Positions 10,093 through 22,380 of a stretch of DNA of 64,000 bases are shown here, one piece after another; the stretch's first letter is position 1; the number at the start of each line of letters is the position of its first letter. The DNA is from Abelmoschus esculentus. Lineage: Eukaryota > Streptophyta > Magnoliopsida > Malvales > Malvaceae. Below the pieces are notes generated by a model that worked only from the letters and a program-made list of their open reading frames with translations, made no database searches and was not told the DNA's origin. The DNA is taken from NCBI GenBank assembly GCA_035048815.1, contig JAUCBN010000005.1:17634517-17698516 (forward strand), given 5' to 3'. The position numbers and the translations under genes were made by a program.

Positions 10093-12362
10093 TGTGACAC
10101 TCAGGGGGACAATTGTGATTTTCAGCCTTCTATATTCCAACCTACTAGACCTATTATTCCTTCTTCAGAACCTATATCAACCTTTTCTTCTTCAAATCTG
10201 TTACGACTTATATTCGGATCCGATAATCAGGTTAATCCGAGGAGTTGGGCTTTAGTTTTGAGCCCCGAGTTTGAGTAGCTTGGGCCTTGTTGGACCTTAA
10301 GTTGTTGGGCTTGAGTTGGGTTTTAAGTTAGGTTTGAATTAGAAAGGTATTTTGATAAATGACAAAGAAGATGCTGAGAGGGGTTTGGGGTTTTAATTCC
10401 CTGCAAAATGAGCTCATCATTTTCTCTTTTTCTCTTCACTTCTCCATCTTTTGGAAGCAAGAAAAGAAGGTAAAAGGTAAGATCTTTAGAGTTTTATGTG
10501 GTAATCTTGTTTTTGTGTTGCAGGAAGGTTTGTAAGACTTGCAAGGATCTATAAAACAAGGTAAGAAAGTGTTGGTTTGGTGAGGATGGGGGTTTAAGAG
10601 GGTTTTGAATGGAGTACAGGATTTGGTTTTTGAAGAGCTTAAATCTCATCTTTTTAGTGTTTTTAAGCTTTAAGGATCATCTTACGGTGGTTGTAAGTTG
10701 TTGTTATCCTTTCCTTTATAGAGAAATAAGTGGAAGAGCCATCATCAAACTTGAGGAAGGAAAAATCTTGAGGTTGGGCTAGGAGCTCGAGTTTGCTACT
10801 TTTGTTGTTAAGGTTGGTTCTCTTTCAACACTAAAACATCATGCATATCATATTTTAAGCTTGTTGCATAGTTGATTGCTTGTTGTGTGTATGGTAGCTT
10901 AAATGGTCTTTAATGGTGAAATTAGTCATGGTTGATAAACCTTCATAGAAACAATGTAAACATTCTTAGGAAAGTCCTACTACAGTCTAGGATCATTTTG
11001 GCAGTGAATGGTTCGAATTTGAGTAAAGTTTTAAGTGTTCAAAAATACAAAACTGCACTTATCGTGAGGGGGTATCGATACATGGGCCTGAGAGAAATTT
11101 AAGCTACAAGAGTAGATGTATAGAACCATGGTTCAATACCGAGTCGTCTAGTGACCATTTTTATTCGATACCAGTATCGAAACAGGAGGTCCTCTTTTGT
11201 TGACTTTTAAATGGATCAAAGGGATTCGATACTAGTATCGTTACCGTTGTTCTGATATCCCCTTTGAGAGGGTATCGATGCCTGATGTTTGATACTCCAA
11301 GTAGGGGTATCAATACCCCAAGACAATTTAGCCCAATTTCTGTAGATAAAGTGGTAAGATCTCGTAATCAAATCTTAGAAGTTCCTAAGAGTCATGTAAA
11401 CTCTAAAATGAATAATTAAACCGAAAAATAGGCTTAAAACCTCGTTAATGAGATAATTGGATAATAAATGAAGTCTAATGGTATAAACCGATACGTGGAA
11501 CCGTAAAAGGGTTCGGTGTGACATTCGAGTCATGTGATTTACTAGGAACCTTCCTTAGTGCTGATAGGTTGCCTAAAGTATATTATATATATATATATAC
11601 ACGAGATATGATACCTAGTAACCTTGTTTAGTGCTGATGGGTTACTAATAATATATTATATGATGATAAAACTGATAATCTTACTTAGTGCTGATGGATT
11701 CCTTAGCGGATTATGTAGAGTGGCATGCTACGAACCTTGCTTAGTGCTGATGGGTCCCTTACTTCTATATTGTTATGAGGTGATATAAACATCGTTATAT
11801 ATATATTTATAAGATATAAATACGGGGTAAGAACTTGAGATGTTGTGTGGTCTTCTCTCATCATGCATATGCTATGTGCCGATATGTGTCATCATGATAT
11901 CATGTGTTTAGGCGATTATGGTAGCGTCATCGTATTCATAGCATGCCATCATTCATGTTGCTATGCTTTATGTGGACCGGTTGGTCGAGTACCAACTGAG
12001 CTTCAGTAGCTTAGCGTTCGAACACATTTTCGTGCGTAGGTTAAGAAAGATTTCGGAGGAGTATCATCGTGGTGGGTTTAGCATCGACATCTGTTGTTAG
12101 AGTACTGTTATTAGGCATTAATGGGCTTTTGTACTTAGGACCCTATATGTGTAATATGTAACTCTGTTTTATTTATTGTCGAATGTTTTCAAACGGATTG
12201 TAATATTTTGGAGCTCCACTATTTTAGTTTACTCGGATTTATGTTTATTATCTTATGTTGGAAAATGGATTTGAACTTATCTTAATGGGTTTTTTGAAAA
12301 AAAATTTGAAATACAGGTTTTGGGCCGGAGACCCAATGTGACATTGGGTCGAGGGTGTTACA
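10093..12362 (+). mobile_element. Solo LTR of a Ty3/Gypsy chromovirus-like family
   Basis: Starts TGTGACACTC and ends GAGGGTGTTACA, so the ends are inverted (8 of 10 match). The last part (TTGGGCCGGAGACCCAATGT) matches the LTR end at 60835 on the other strand. It has several TATCGATA-type palindromes (11070-11320). It also has four spaced copies of a motif near CCTTGCTTAGTGCTGATGGG at about 11548, 11619, 11676 and 11732. No internal region follows, hence solo. The left border is less certain than the right, and the flanking five bases (CATCC and AAACC) do not match well, so the left end could lie elsewhere. Confidence 0.6.
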
Positions 12363-13089
12363 AAACCCATACCACTTCCTAACCCTAATTCACCAAAAAC
12401 TATTGAAAGAACTCAACTTGAGAAGAGGGAACTTCGTGTTTATAAAAGGAGGCAAAAGCCTACTAAAGAGGTCATTATACAACATGAACACTACCAAGAC
12501 CTGGAATTCAGTCCTACTACCACAGAACATTTTGAAGTTGGAAGGTAGGAAAATATCTCAAAATGAAATTCTTATTCCTCATATTGACATCGTTGATTTG
12601 TAAGCAAAGGTGAGAAAATGCAAAATCATCCAATTCAAAGGTTTGTAGCATATCAGAACTTAAAACCTTCATTTAGAGTATTTACCGCAAATACTGACAC
12701 AATTTCTATTCCAAAGCAGAAGAGGAAGCTCTAAAAGATTCCAAGTGGAAAAGGGCAGTTGAAGAGAGATGAGTGCACTAAACAATAATAAAACATGGAC
12801 ACTAACTGAATTACCACCAGGGAAGAGATCAATAAGTTGCAAGTGTCTATACAATAAAGTATAATTCTGATGGGAATGTGAAAAGATTCAAGGCAAGACT
12901 TGTTGTTAAAGGATTCACACTATTTTATGGGATAGGCAATCGAGAAACTTTCGCACCGGTTGTTAAACAGAATTCAATTAGAGTGCTATTATCCTTGGCA
13001 GCTAATGAAGATGGTGAACTCTATCAATTGGATATCAAGAGTGCCTTCTCGAGTGTGACACTACTAGAAGTGTACATGCAAATCCCGTA
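12363..13089 (+). pseudogene. Copia pol: IN-RT linker and RT N-terminus
   Basis: The linker gives PLPNPNSPKTIERTQ and RVYKRRQKP, then FVAYQNLKPSFRVFT. The RT part gives KRFKARLVVKGF, ETFAPVVKQNSIRVLLSLAA and YQLDIKSAF, then VYMQIP. These are standard Copia RT signatures before the catalytic YVDD box, which is absent. Stops and frameshifts occur from about 12540 to 12860. The sequence loses similarity after 13089. Confidence 0.75.
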
Positions 13090-13395
13090 GAAAATCAACT
13101 TCCAACTTTGTGGAAAAATAAAATAATGTTGAAAAAAGAAAAAAGAAAATTTAAGCTTTTTGTGAAACGGAAGAAGAAACATAATTGATTTTCTGTCGTT
13201 GAATGAATGATTTTGTTTACACAAACTAATGCCTTTTTATAGGCTTTAGAATAAGACTTTGAATAGGATTAGAAGTCCTAATTACTTTAGGCTTTTAATC
13301 CTATTGACTTTTAATTCTACTAAAATTATCTCTAAGTAATAGATCCTAACTCAAATTCCTACCAATACTATATATATAATCTCACAAATCCCTTT
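13090..13395. other. Unassigned sequence between Copia RT and hAT
   Basis: About 300 AT-rich bases with no recognised protein similarity, between the RT fragment and the nested hAT. It replaces the catalytic part of RT and may be an earlier insertion or a deletion junction. Confidence 0.3.
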
Positions 13396-14321
13396 CTTTG
13401 TTTTAAAATGCGCGAGACGCTCCGAGGTGCAAAAGGTCCTTAGAGCCGAGGCGTGAGGCGCTAGGCGAAAGCGCTAGTTTTTTTGTAGGTGAGGCATTTT
13501 TTATTAAAAAAATATAAATAACCTTATAATATTTTATATTTAAAAACATAATAATTATACTATAAATATTAAAATATTAAAATAATTCAATTGTATATAA
13601 AATTTAAAATTATTAAAAATAAAATTATTTAATTATTAATAAATTAATATTTAAAAAATTATTTTATTATATTAATTAATATTAATATTAATTTTTTATT
13701 AAAATAAATATTAATATTATTTTTTATTAAAATAAGTATTTTAGTAACATAATTAATAATAATAATAAAACAACAAAAAATTAATGAAAATATTAGAAAA
13801 TAATCTTAAATTTGTTCTAAATTAAAATGTAATTCTTAAAAATTATAATTATTTCATCTTTTTATCAAACAAATAATAATATTTTAATCATTAAAATGGG
13901 TTCAAGTTTCTAAGCCTTTTCTGGTTATTTCAATCTTCACGTGCATCTTGGCTTATATATGATAAGAGGGCATTTTTGTCCTTTAATTAATTTTAGTGGG
14001 TCCGGCTTTTAAGAGCCATAATTGATAAAAATAAATAAATTTTAAAGACACCATTCATCTTTTTCGCACGTTCATTCCTCTGACTTTTCAAGTGCTTCTC
14101 CTTCAACCAGACTTCAATCAGGTTCTAATTTCTTCCCTTTTCTTCTTCTCATTTTCAACCTACAAGAGGCGTAAAAGCGCTCGCCTCACGCCTCAGGCAA
14201 AAAGTCACCGAGGCGCACGCTTCCCGTACCTCGCCCCGCCTCCGTCGATGGAGGCGTTTTTTCCGGCGCTTCGCCGCGCCTCGCGCCTAGGCGCGCCTCA
14301 GGCGCGCTTTTTACAACTAAG
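13396..14321. mobile_element. Non-autonomous hAT element, 926 bp
   Basis: The left end CTTTGTTTTAAAATGCGCG and the reverse complement of the right end, CTTAGTTGTAAAAAGCGCG, match at 16 of 19 positions. The flanks ATCCCTTT (13388-13395) and ATCCCTTC (14322-14329) are an 8-base target duplication with one mismatch, the hAT size. Both ends have GGCG/CGCC-rich subterminal repeats and the middle is AT-rich without coding sequence. The short reading frame at the right end is just the subterminal repeat. Confidence 0.8.
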
Positions 14322-14454
14322 ATCCCTTCAAGTATGAAGAGAAAATCTGGTGATCAAGAGGTTTGAAAAACGGAAAAGTCTTTATATAAGTTACATAACC
14401 CCTGATCATGGACGGATTTAAAAAAAAATAAAGATATAACAGTAAGGATTTTTA

Positions 14455-14840
14455 GTGATTCTAGCTGCGCTGAAGAGTTAACAAAGTGCTGAGGTAATAA
14501 ACAATCGGTTGTATCTAGAAGTAGTGTTGAGGCAGAATATAGAGACCTTGCACTTGGAATTTAGAATGAAATATGGCTTCAAAGACTAACAAAATTGGGA
14601 CTTAATAGTTGCAAGAAATTTGAGCTACAAACAAATAGCTAATTAGATTTAGTATTGCCAAAGATCTTGTTAGATAGACACTTCATGTTGAAGAAAGTCA
14701 AAATGAAGTAGTCCACTAGACTTTGTTCCTACAAAAGACCAGCAAGTTGACATCCTCACCAAAACATTACCAAGAGTTACCATTGATGAATTCACATCCA
14801 AGCTGGGATTCTACAACATATACTCACCAACTTGGTGAAG
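14455..14840 (+). pseudogene. Copia RNase H and pol C-terminus
   Basis: Fragments read SVVSRSSVEAEYRDLALG, IWLQRL, DRHFMLKKVK, FVPTKDQQVDILTKTLP and FTSKLGFYNIYSPTW. These are the canonical end of Copia pol, broken by several stops and shifts. A purine-rich GGTGAAGGGG follows just before the LTR. Confidence 0.75.
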
Positions 14841-14843
14841 GGG

Positions 14844-15111
14844 TGTGGATTGCAAACATTTTATTATTAAAGACCAACTCTATTCTTACATATTGATACT
14901 AATTGTATTACTTATCTATTAGTATTTTGATTAACTCTAATTTCTATCCGAAGTGGAGATAAAGATAACTCCCAGAGTAGTCAACCTAAAGTTGTAACTA
15001 CACGTATCTAGTCGACTATAAGACTAGTATGTACTTTGATTAAAGATGAATTTAGAGGAATAACAGAGAAATCACATCAAGTCTCTGATCAATATTCTTG
15101 AGTTTTCTTCA
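14844..15111 (+). mobile_element. Copia 3' LTR, probable
   Basis: Starts TGTGGATTGC after a polypurine tract and runs to about TTTTCTTCA at 15111. No second copy is in the window to confirm the borders, so the right end is approximate. Confidence 0.5.
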
Positions 15112-15277
15112 AATTTTATTGGAACCTCTAGAAGGCACTCGAGAATGTATTGGTGGAGAAAAAGAGGAACTTATCTCGAAAAGAAAAAGCACAACTCAAG
15201 CATATATGGTTGTAAGATGATAACAATGTTAAATAAATACTCATGTATTAATAACTCTCTTGAAGCATATCACATAC

Positions 15278-18200
15278 CTGCCGCAGCAGCAGCTCGAGGC
15301 CATATTGTTTGTTGAACATTTGATGCATCAGCTGTCTCACCCCACATGCAAACTTCCCCTCCGAGGACAAGATTTTGCTCGCACACATTGTTTATTCCTT
15401 CAAGTGGATCAGCACAGTAAACTTCATTCCAAGGAACATCTAAATGGTAAACATACCAAGCACCTTGATTGCTGAAAATACATTTGAATCCTTTGGCAAC
15501 AGCCTTCGGACAAACCCCAGGACCCAACCTAGCATTTTAGATTAAATCATTCGCAATTGAAATACAAAGTAACACCTATTACATGTGAACCTTTTCAGAT
15601 TTTAAAAAAAATAAATAAATAAAACTCACCAGTTGTGTACGACAGTTCGTGGATTAAGCTTTGATGGAAAAGAATTGAAGGTTTCTTCCCTGCAATGAAG
15701 AATAGTCAGACTCCTCGGATACTAGGAAAAGATAAGCAAAATTACATTTTTATAGTGAATTTTGTATTTAGTTAAGCAGGCTTATAGAAATAATATCCTG
15801 ATTTCATCTTAAGTTACTCGGACTTGGGTGTGTGTCAGACAAATATTGTGCCTAACATATGTTCGAAGTTTTATAACATATTTAGAGGGTCATATCTTCG
15901 AGCCCAACAATATCCCTGTACAGCCATATACATGTCCAGGAATGCATTGGACATGGAAGTTAGACATAGGTTTCCTCACATGAACATTTTTTAAATGTTA
16001 GGTAATTTACTTTATATTTATTTTACTACATCTGACAACTTTTAAGTTACTGTATTGAGAAGAACTGATTCTAGAACAAATAACTTGGGATGCACGAAAA
16101 AACCAGAACCGAAGTCATGCATAAAACATTAAACAACAATTGTAGAGCATGGCTAAAGACATACCAGTTGACAGGCGTCCAGTCTTTCGAGATCGCAATT
16201 TCTTGAGCCTTGAGTACAAAATATTGATACGCTTCTTTAGCAGTCATGTTGTGGTCATTGAGCCTGTAATTCATCTTGATTGGATTAGTTTATAAGATTC
16301 CACAGCTTGAATCAAACGGTTACAGCTTAATCCCCAACAGCAATGAATGGCTGAATTAGTATTACTCTCGTCAAACTCAATTGGTGTAGAAGTTACACCG
16401 AATGTGAATCAGCATATAAGTAGATTGAACAATGAGAAGAGTTAGGCATGTACCACTGTTTTATGTGTGGAGTAGAAGTCCAGCAATCTGTCAAAACAAT
16501 TAGTGTCATTACTAATAAATTTGTTAAGGCAGAACTAAATGCTTGAGAATAACTGCAAAAAGAGTAGAAATGAGAAGTCTACTCATTTGTTTAAAAATGA
16601 ATACACACAAAGTGAATTATTGATGATTTATCAATCTAAAAATTTAAAGTAAAGGGTAAATTTTAAAAGATTTCGACGACTTTACAAGCACACGTATAGT
16701 TCAAGGAACCTTCAGATACATGAAAAAACTTAGGAAAATTGAACAAGCCCATATTAGACACATACCCATTCCCGACACTTACAGCCGAGTCTAAGTAACT
16801 TAGCAGACAACACTAATAATCGAAAGGAGAAGCTCGGTGAAAATATTTCCTTTCAATCTAAAAAGTGGAAAGAACACAGTCGTGTTTTTAACAAAGAGAT
16901 AATGGAAATGTCAGTTATCAAGAAGAGATCGAATCTTCCAACCTGTATGAACCTCATCGCCACCCAAGTGGAAGAGCACAAATGGGAAAATTTTTCTTAT
17001 CCGTAAAAGAAAATTTCAATTATAAACCATATAACAAATGAGAAAGTGATTGTTACACGTTAGAGCATTAGTGTCTGATGTGCATCTGTATCATGTAGGG
17101 TATACGTGCAGCTAATAGCAAAACCTTGGTTCAAACTCATATCATATAATTTCAGCAAAACCCGAAATGTGGATTTGCTTCAGTTTCCATTACATTCAGG
17201 GTTAGTATTTTGTCAATTATTTTTGGAAAGAAAGGAACTGAACCTGAAATAATTAAGTAAATAGTTCTATCGGGGGATAAGATGTTTCAGATTATCAAGA
17301 TCCTGCATGAAGTTATTCTCATACATGGGATGCCAGTCCCGCATTTGAAGCTGGACTGTATTTTATATTGTAAAACTTCTTTACAATATTTTTTCTTTAA
17401 AATGATTCAACTTAGTTGACTACAAACGTTGACAGTTAACTGCAACTTTACAAAAAATTAGTCATTTATGCCTACATATGAACCGATAAACTAACCTGCT
17501 GTGTAAATATCTACGCACTGAGATAAAGTTCAAAACCATGATTCTTAATATTAGCACATTGAAAAGATTGTTGTCAGTCCACTAAACTAGAGTAGTTGCG
17601 GAAAATGACAAATACTACCAAGAAAAAGTTTTTTTTTTTTTTTTTTTTTGCAGATCTTAACCTGATAGAATGCCTGAAATCAATTCAAAAGTGAAATTTT
17701 TTGAAACGTCAAGTGGCTCTCTGCAGGAAGAAGAAGGCCAAAGATCAGGATACCCAGCTCCCCTGCAGAAAACGAAGTTTAGATTATATCTGGGTTTAAT
17801 AAATAAGTGAACTCAATAAGAAATATAAAACTCAAAATGCAGATTAAGATAAAGCGATTTCATTTCTTTTAATGAAAATGGGTAAAATATTTATTAAACA
17901 GGCAATAAACGTGATAGATTCTCACCTCTCATTTTTGCAAAGCTTCACCATTTGTTCATGAAGACATGAAATAGAAGCACATAATTAGCAAATGTCTGAG
18001 CCAGATGCATGAAATAATGTGTAGGCAAAATTTCTTACTTCAGAGATATAAATAAGTATAAAAATCAAAGGAGCGTTTAGAAGTTTCGTAGCAAGGAATG
18101 TATTCCATGACTTATATGTATCATACCTAACAATTTCACTTGCATCCTCAACTGTATAGCGTTCCCATTTTGTATAAGCACCATTCCACAATTTTGGATA

Positions 18201-20099
18201 GGAAGGTACTTCTAGAGGAAATGACTCTTCGTCTATGATGTGCCAATGAAGGACATTCTACTGAATGCAATCCGCAGTATGGGAATGACGTAGAAAAGGC
18301 CGGAGAAATAAAGATGTCACAATAGTCCCGTAAGTGCTCAAATGAATTTCAACTGTGAAAATATAGGATTGAACAGAAAATAACAGATAGTAACATTTCT
18401 TACAAGTTTAGCATAAGACATTGATTCAATTATCTGCTTAATGACATCAATCGGTAAATAGTGTCTCGATGTATCTGCAACAGAAAAGCATATAGAACTG
18501 AATCAAGTACTTCTCCAGAAACTGTTATCTAAAAGGAAAATAACGGAAGTGAGGCATACCAAGCAAAAGCCCACGAAACGCAAACCTTGGGTTATCTTTG
18601 ATGTACCATGGTGCTTTATATATTTGCACCAATTTAATCTCGTAATCAAAAGCACACATTTGGCTGAATGTCTGCAACATTGTAAAAGAGAAGAACATGT
18701 GAAGAGACATATATAAGACTTCAATCAAATGCATCACAAGCATGTGGCTCAAGGAGCAGATAATTGAGAGAAAAATTCCGAAAAGGACCTAGTAACCCGT
18801 GTCATTAATATACACAGTATGGTGGTCCAGACAGGAGTTAAGAGGAATATATTTCACCCACTATCAGTATGCTTTTGATCAACATTTAAAGCCATCACTT
18901 ACAATGGCGAACAATAAAATCAAAAGATCATATACATACAATAAATGGTATATGAGTAAAAGATTGATCACAAACCTCCAGCCCTCTTAGTGCACCATAA
19001 ACGCTATTTGCCTGCCAAAAATACGAAGAGAGAGATAGAGCTGTGAATATCAGCTGCCATTGCACAATTACTTAAATGAAAGATTTCAAGTTGACTAATC
19101 TTCTGAAATAGTTCAGTTTGGTAAAAATCAATTTTAAACTTTAAATCAGAAAAATCAAAACTAAACATACGTTATCAGAACCTTCTGTAGAGACCAACAG
19201 CAAGAAAGTGCATGGCCACGGTATACTCACACCAAGGAACGTCATACACTTACTGCACTAAGAGCACCACTAAGGTGACTACTAAGTACTAAGTGTAGGC
19301 CAAAAATACCGACACAAATAAGAGGCCATGATATTCCGGATTTAGTGGTGAGTGTTGGATGCATGTCAGAAACAAATGTCAGACACCAGTGATCAAACTT
19401 AAAAGTTAGAAACATTTGAAAACAAAATTGTAGACATGCAACTAACAAAATTTGCAATAGTCATGAAAACTAGATACAAATTCTTTAAAAGATCATGATT
19501 CATGAATATAGCAAACCTAAAAAAAAAAACTTGAAAAATCAAACTTTACCTCAATTGTTGCCTCTCCAACAATAGATTTCCCATCATTCTTTGCCACAAA
19601 CAAAGTATAACTCTCATCCACACCCAATTGAAGCTTCCATAATTAGACCTCAAAAAAATCACCAATACATGCAGGCGCAAACATATATAGAAACTTTTAA
19701 GGGAACTTGAAAAGAAGGGGAAAAATGTTTCCAACATACCTCTTCACTGTCAGAATTTACAATGATTCTCAGTTCACTAATATCATAAACAGATCTTATC
19801 CCTCTCAATTTCTGAAAAAGGGAAACCCCAGAAACATGTTTAAATATAATCTTTTTATACCTCTCAAATCCTTCGTTCAAAATCTTGGAGTACCCTCCTT
19901 TGCTCAAAACAGACAAAGATAAAGTTGGGTCTACAGTCAAGGTTTGATTGCCAGAAGAGAACTCAGATGGCAAAGGCCAAATATAAGTCAGCGACTGATC
20001 TAAATCAAACCCAGAATTTGAATCAAAAAGCAAAGAAAGCCATAATAGCGATACCAAGAAAGTAAATTTACAATGGGGTTTTAGAGGAAATAGTAGCAT
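15278..20099 (-). pseudogene. HEXO1: Beta-N-acetylhexosaminidase (GH20), HEXO1-like, broken
   Basis: GH20 enzymes remove terminal GlcNAc or GalNAc from N-glycans; plant HEXO1 is vacuolar. Exons on the minus strand: 19740-20099 (start ATG; hydrophobic signal-like N-terminus, then YIWPLPSEF), 19550-19633, 18976-19011, 18560-18671, 18404-18474, 18127-18257 (NVLHWHIIDEESFPLE), 17942-17958, 17662-17762, 16941-17001 (FHLGGDEVHT, catalytic Asp-Glu), 16454-16487, 16165-16263, 15630-15689, 15278-15528 (GGEVCMWGETAD, TIWPRAAAAA). Defects: the exon for the conserved VDVPGHAESW block is absent between 17762 and 17942 and phases no longer fit; exon 16941-17001 lacks an AG acceptor and two bases at its start; the last exon is missing beside the Copia. 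Most other splice sites look good, suggesting recent death. A functional short isoform seems unlikely. Confidence 0.85.
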
Positions 20100-20293
20100 C
20101 TTGAATTGGTTTTAGTTTCTTTGGGGGTTTCTGATAGAGAAAATGGTGAACCAAGAAGGGGTCGATGCTCGCTTGGTAGTTGAGAAAAAGTGTGGACAAT
20201 TATTGTGAACTTGGAGTGAAGTTAAATGCAGTTTTCATTTATTTTCTTTAAATTTGTTTCTTTTACCGTTTTGTTGTTTTATGCTACTCATGT

Positions 20294-20303
20294 CCTTTTA
20301 TAG
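20294..20303 (-). promoter_or_regulatory. Putative TATA box of the HEXO1-like gene
   Basis: CTATAAAAGG on the minus strand, about 195 bases upstream of the start codon, in otherwise AT-rich upstream DNA. Position and sequence fit a plant TATA box; there is no direct evidence of use. Confidence 0.45.
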
Positions 20304-20479
20304 ATATATATAATCACAGTTATTTATTCATTAATTTATATCACATTTGATCGATATATTTATTATAGAATATTTTTAATTAAATTTATTTAATTTATAA
20401 AATAAATTTTTAATCTTTATTCTTGTTGACAGATGGTTGATAAGGATGGAACTTTTATTTTAATGTTTGCTGGGGGTTA

Positions 20480-21428
20480 CATTAATAATGATCCTAATTT
20501 GTTAATGATTGAATAATACTTTAGACTAGATTCAATTAGATTTAGATTTAGATTTATTTTTGTATCATTGATCCAGATTTGTTCTAAATTTATGGGTCTA
20601 AAAAATTAAGATCCATATTCAGATTCAATGGATCTTACGGATTCAGGTCTAAAACGAATCTATTAAAAATGACTATTCGACCTATTTTTAATGTAATAAA
20701 ATTGTCATTAATTAATTTCACTTCACAATTTCGATAAAGAAAAGATTAATTTCAATTAAATAGTATCCGGATAAAAAATGATAAATTAAAATCTTAAAAA
20801 AAACTCAATAATTACACAAATACCTTTCAAATAATACAAATATTAATAAATGTAGATCATAAAATATTTTATTGTCGCAAACCGAGTATCGTACTTCTAC
20901 TTTTTAGACTGCTAGTCTTCATTACTACTTAAATCATAAACATCCTAAAACAAACAAGAAACTACCAACTAAAGAGAAAATTTTGTTATGAAAATAATAT
21001 TTATAAAATTTAAATATTAATATTAAGGTTATGTAATATAATAATTTTCTTATATAACTTGTCAATGATATTCACTATTTTAGCATCATCAACACAATCT
21101 TCATCAATAATAAAACAAGCATGTATTCTTTTAAAAAGTATCTTTGTCATAAATAAATAAAAATTAGATTAGAGAATAATGTGAAATATAAAACCTACTA
21201 TTATAGATTTATATATATTTTAAAACTAAATATGAGTTTTTCAATAAGTAGTAAATGGACGCGGGTTTAGGTTCGGATCTTAAATGTTAGATCCAAATCT
21301 AGGTCCGTATTTTAATCAGAAGATCTAGATTCGACCTAGATCCATTGAATTTAAAATTTTATGATTCAAACCTATAAAATAGACCTAAATCTACGGATTC
21401 GAGTCGGGTTTAGAATCATTGTCATCCC
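20480..21428. mobile_element. hAT-like non-autonomous remnant
   Basis: The right end ...CATTGTCATCCCTA (reverse complement TAGGGATGACAATG) is a typical hAT/MITE terminus. Inward are repeats of GGATCT, GGTCTA and GGATTCG-type motifs, seen in opposite orientation near 20560-20660. A left end near 20450-20480 is only weakly matching and no clear 8-base duplication was found. Confidence 0.4.
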
Positions 21429-21612
21429 TACTTTTGACCCTAGGATTTTTTTTACAAATTAATATAATTTTTATTTTGTTTTTTGAGAGAAAAAAAGTTA
21501 GGGTTGAGAAACCTTACAACACATATGATCTTTTAATATAGTTCCGGTTTTATGCACAATATAGTTCTACAACTATATTATGAGAGATATTGCTCCAATC
21601 CTCATGGGGCTC

Positions 21613-22380
21613 CACTAGTTTTTCCATTTTGCTTCGTGCACAATAACCATCGAAAACACAGTACTCCCTCTATTCTAAAAATAGTATCCTTTATTGACTT
21701 GTTAGGGGTCAAACTTTTTAAACTTTGACTATTGATTATTTAAAATTTATTGTTGATAAAAATATTAAAAAAATATATTTTAGAAACCTCTAATCGAATG
21801 GATTTCAAATATATATTTTATAAAATTTAATTATTTAAAAAACTTAATATAATTATAGTCAAAGTTTAGAAAAATTGACTTTCAAAAAGTCAATAAAGGA
21901 CATTATTTGTGAGACGGAGGGAGTATTTCTCATTAATAACACTAAATATATAAACATAAATCTCAAGCACCAAAATTTTATAATTATATGCAAATTAATC
22001 CTAAATATAATTATATGAGCTCCAACCCATATAATATGCTAAGTAAAAAGTCATAAAACATAGGTTTTTTATATAGTCATTGCATTCAGTTCTTTTTCTT
22101 TTGGAGTCATCATATCTTGATTCACTATTAGTTTTTCCATTTCATTGCTTCATGCACGATAACCACTAAAAAACGTAGTATTTCTCATTAGTAGCACCAA
22201 ATATATAAATATAAATCTCAAGCATCAAAATTCCATAATTATATGTAAATTAATCCTAAATGCAATTATATGAGCTCCAACACATAATATGCTAAGTAAA
22301 AGTCATAAAACATAAGTTTTTTATACAGTTATTGCATTCAGCTTTTTTTCTTTTAGTCGTCTATCTTGATTCATCTCAGT
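21613..22380. repeat. Tandem duplication of about 250 bp, one copy with a MITE
   Basis: Unit 1 (about 21613-22122) and unit 2 (about 22123-22380) both run AGTTTTTCCATTT, TGCACRATAACC, TATTTCTCATTA, AAATCTCAAGCA and CTCCAAC. Unit 1 also contains the Stowaway MITE; unit 2 has the unoccupied site (GTAGTATTTCTCATTAG). Confidence 0.75.
21664..21923. mobile_element. Stowaway MITE, 260 bp
   Basis: The left end CTCCCTCTATTCTAAAAATA and the right end (reverse complement CTCCCTCCGTCTCACAAATA) are Stowaway/Tc1-mariner-type termini flanked by TA on both sides (21662-21663 and 21924-21925). The inner sequence folds back. No coding sequence. Confidence 0.85.

Larger units (their letters stand above)
12363..15111 (+). 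mobile_element. Decayed Ty1/Copia element with nested hAT
   Basis: Pieces of Copia pol in order: the spacer before RT, the RT N-terminal third, RNase H and the pol C-terminus, then an LTR. Much of RT is missing, and a 926-base hAT lies in the gap. It sits directly 3' of the hexosaminidase pseudogene (which reads from the other side) where that gene's last exon should be. Confidence 0.7.

Noticed and set aside
14092..14337. 81-codon frame rich in Arg and Ala
   Set aside because: Most of it is the CGCC-rich subterminal repeat of the hAT element ending at 14321.
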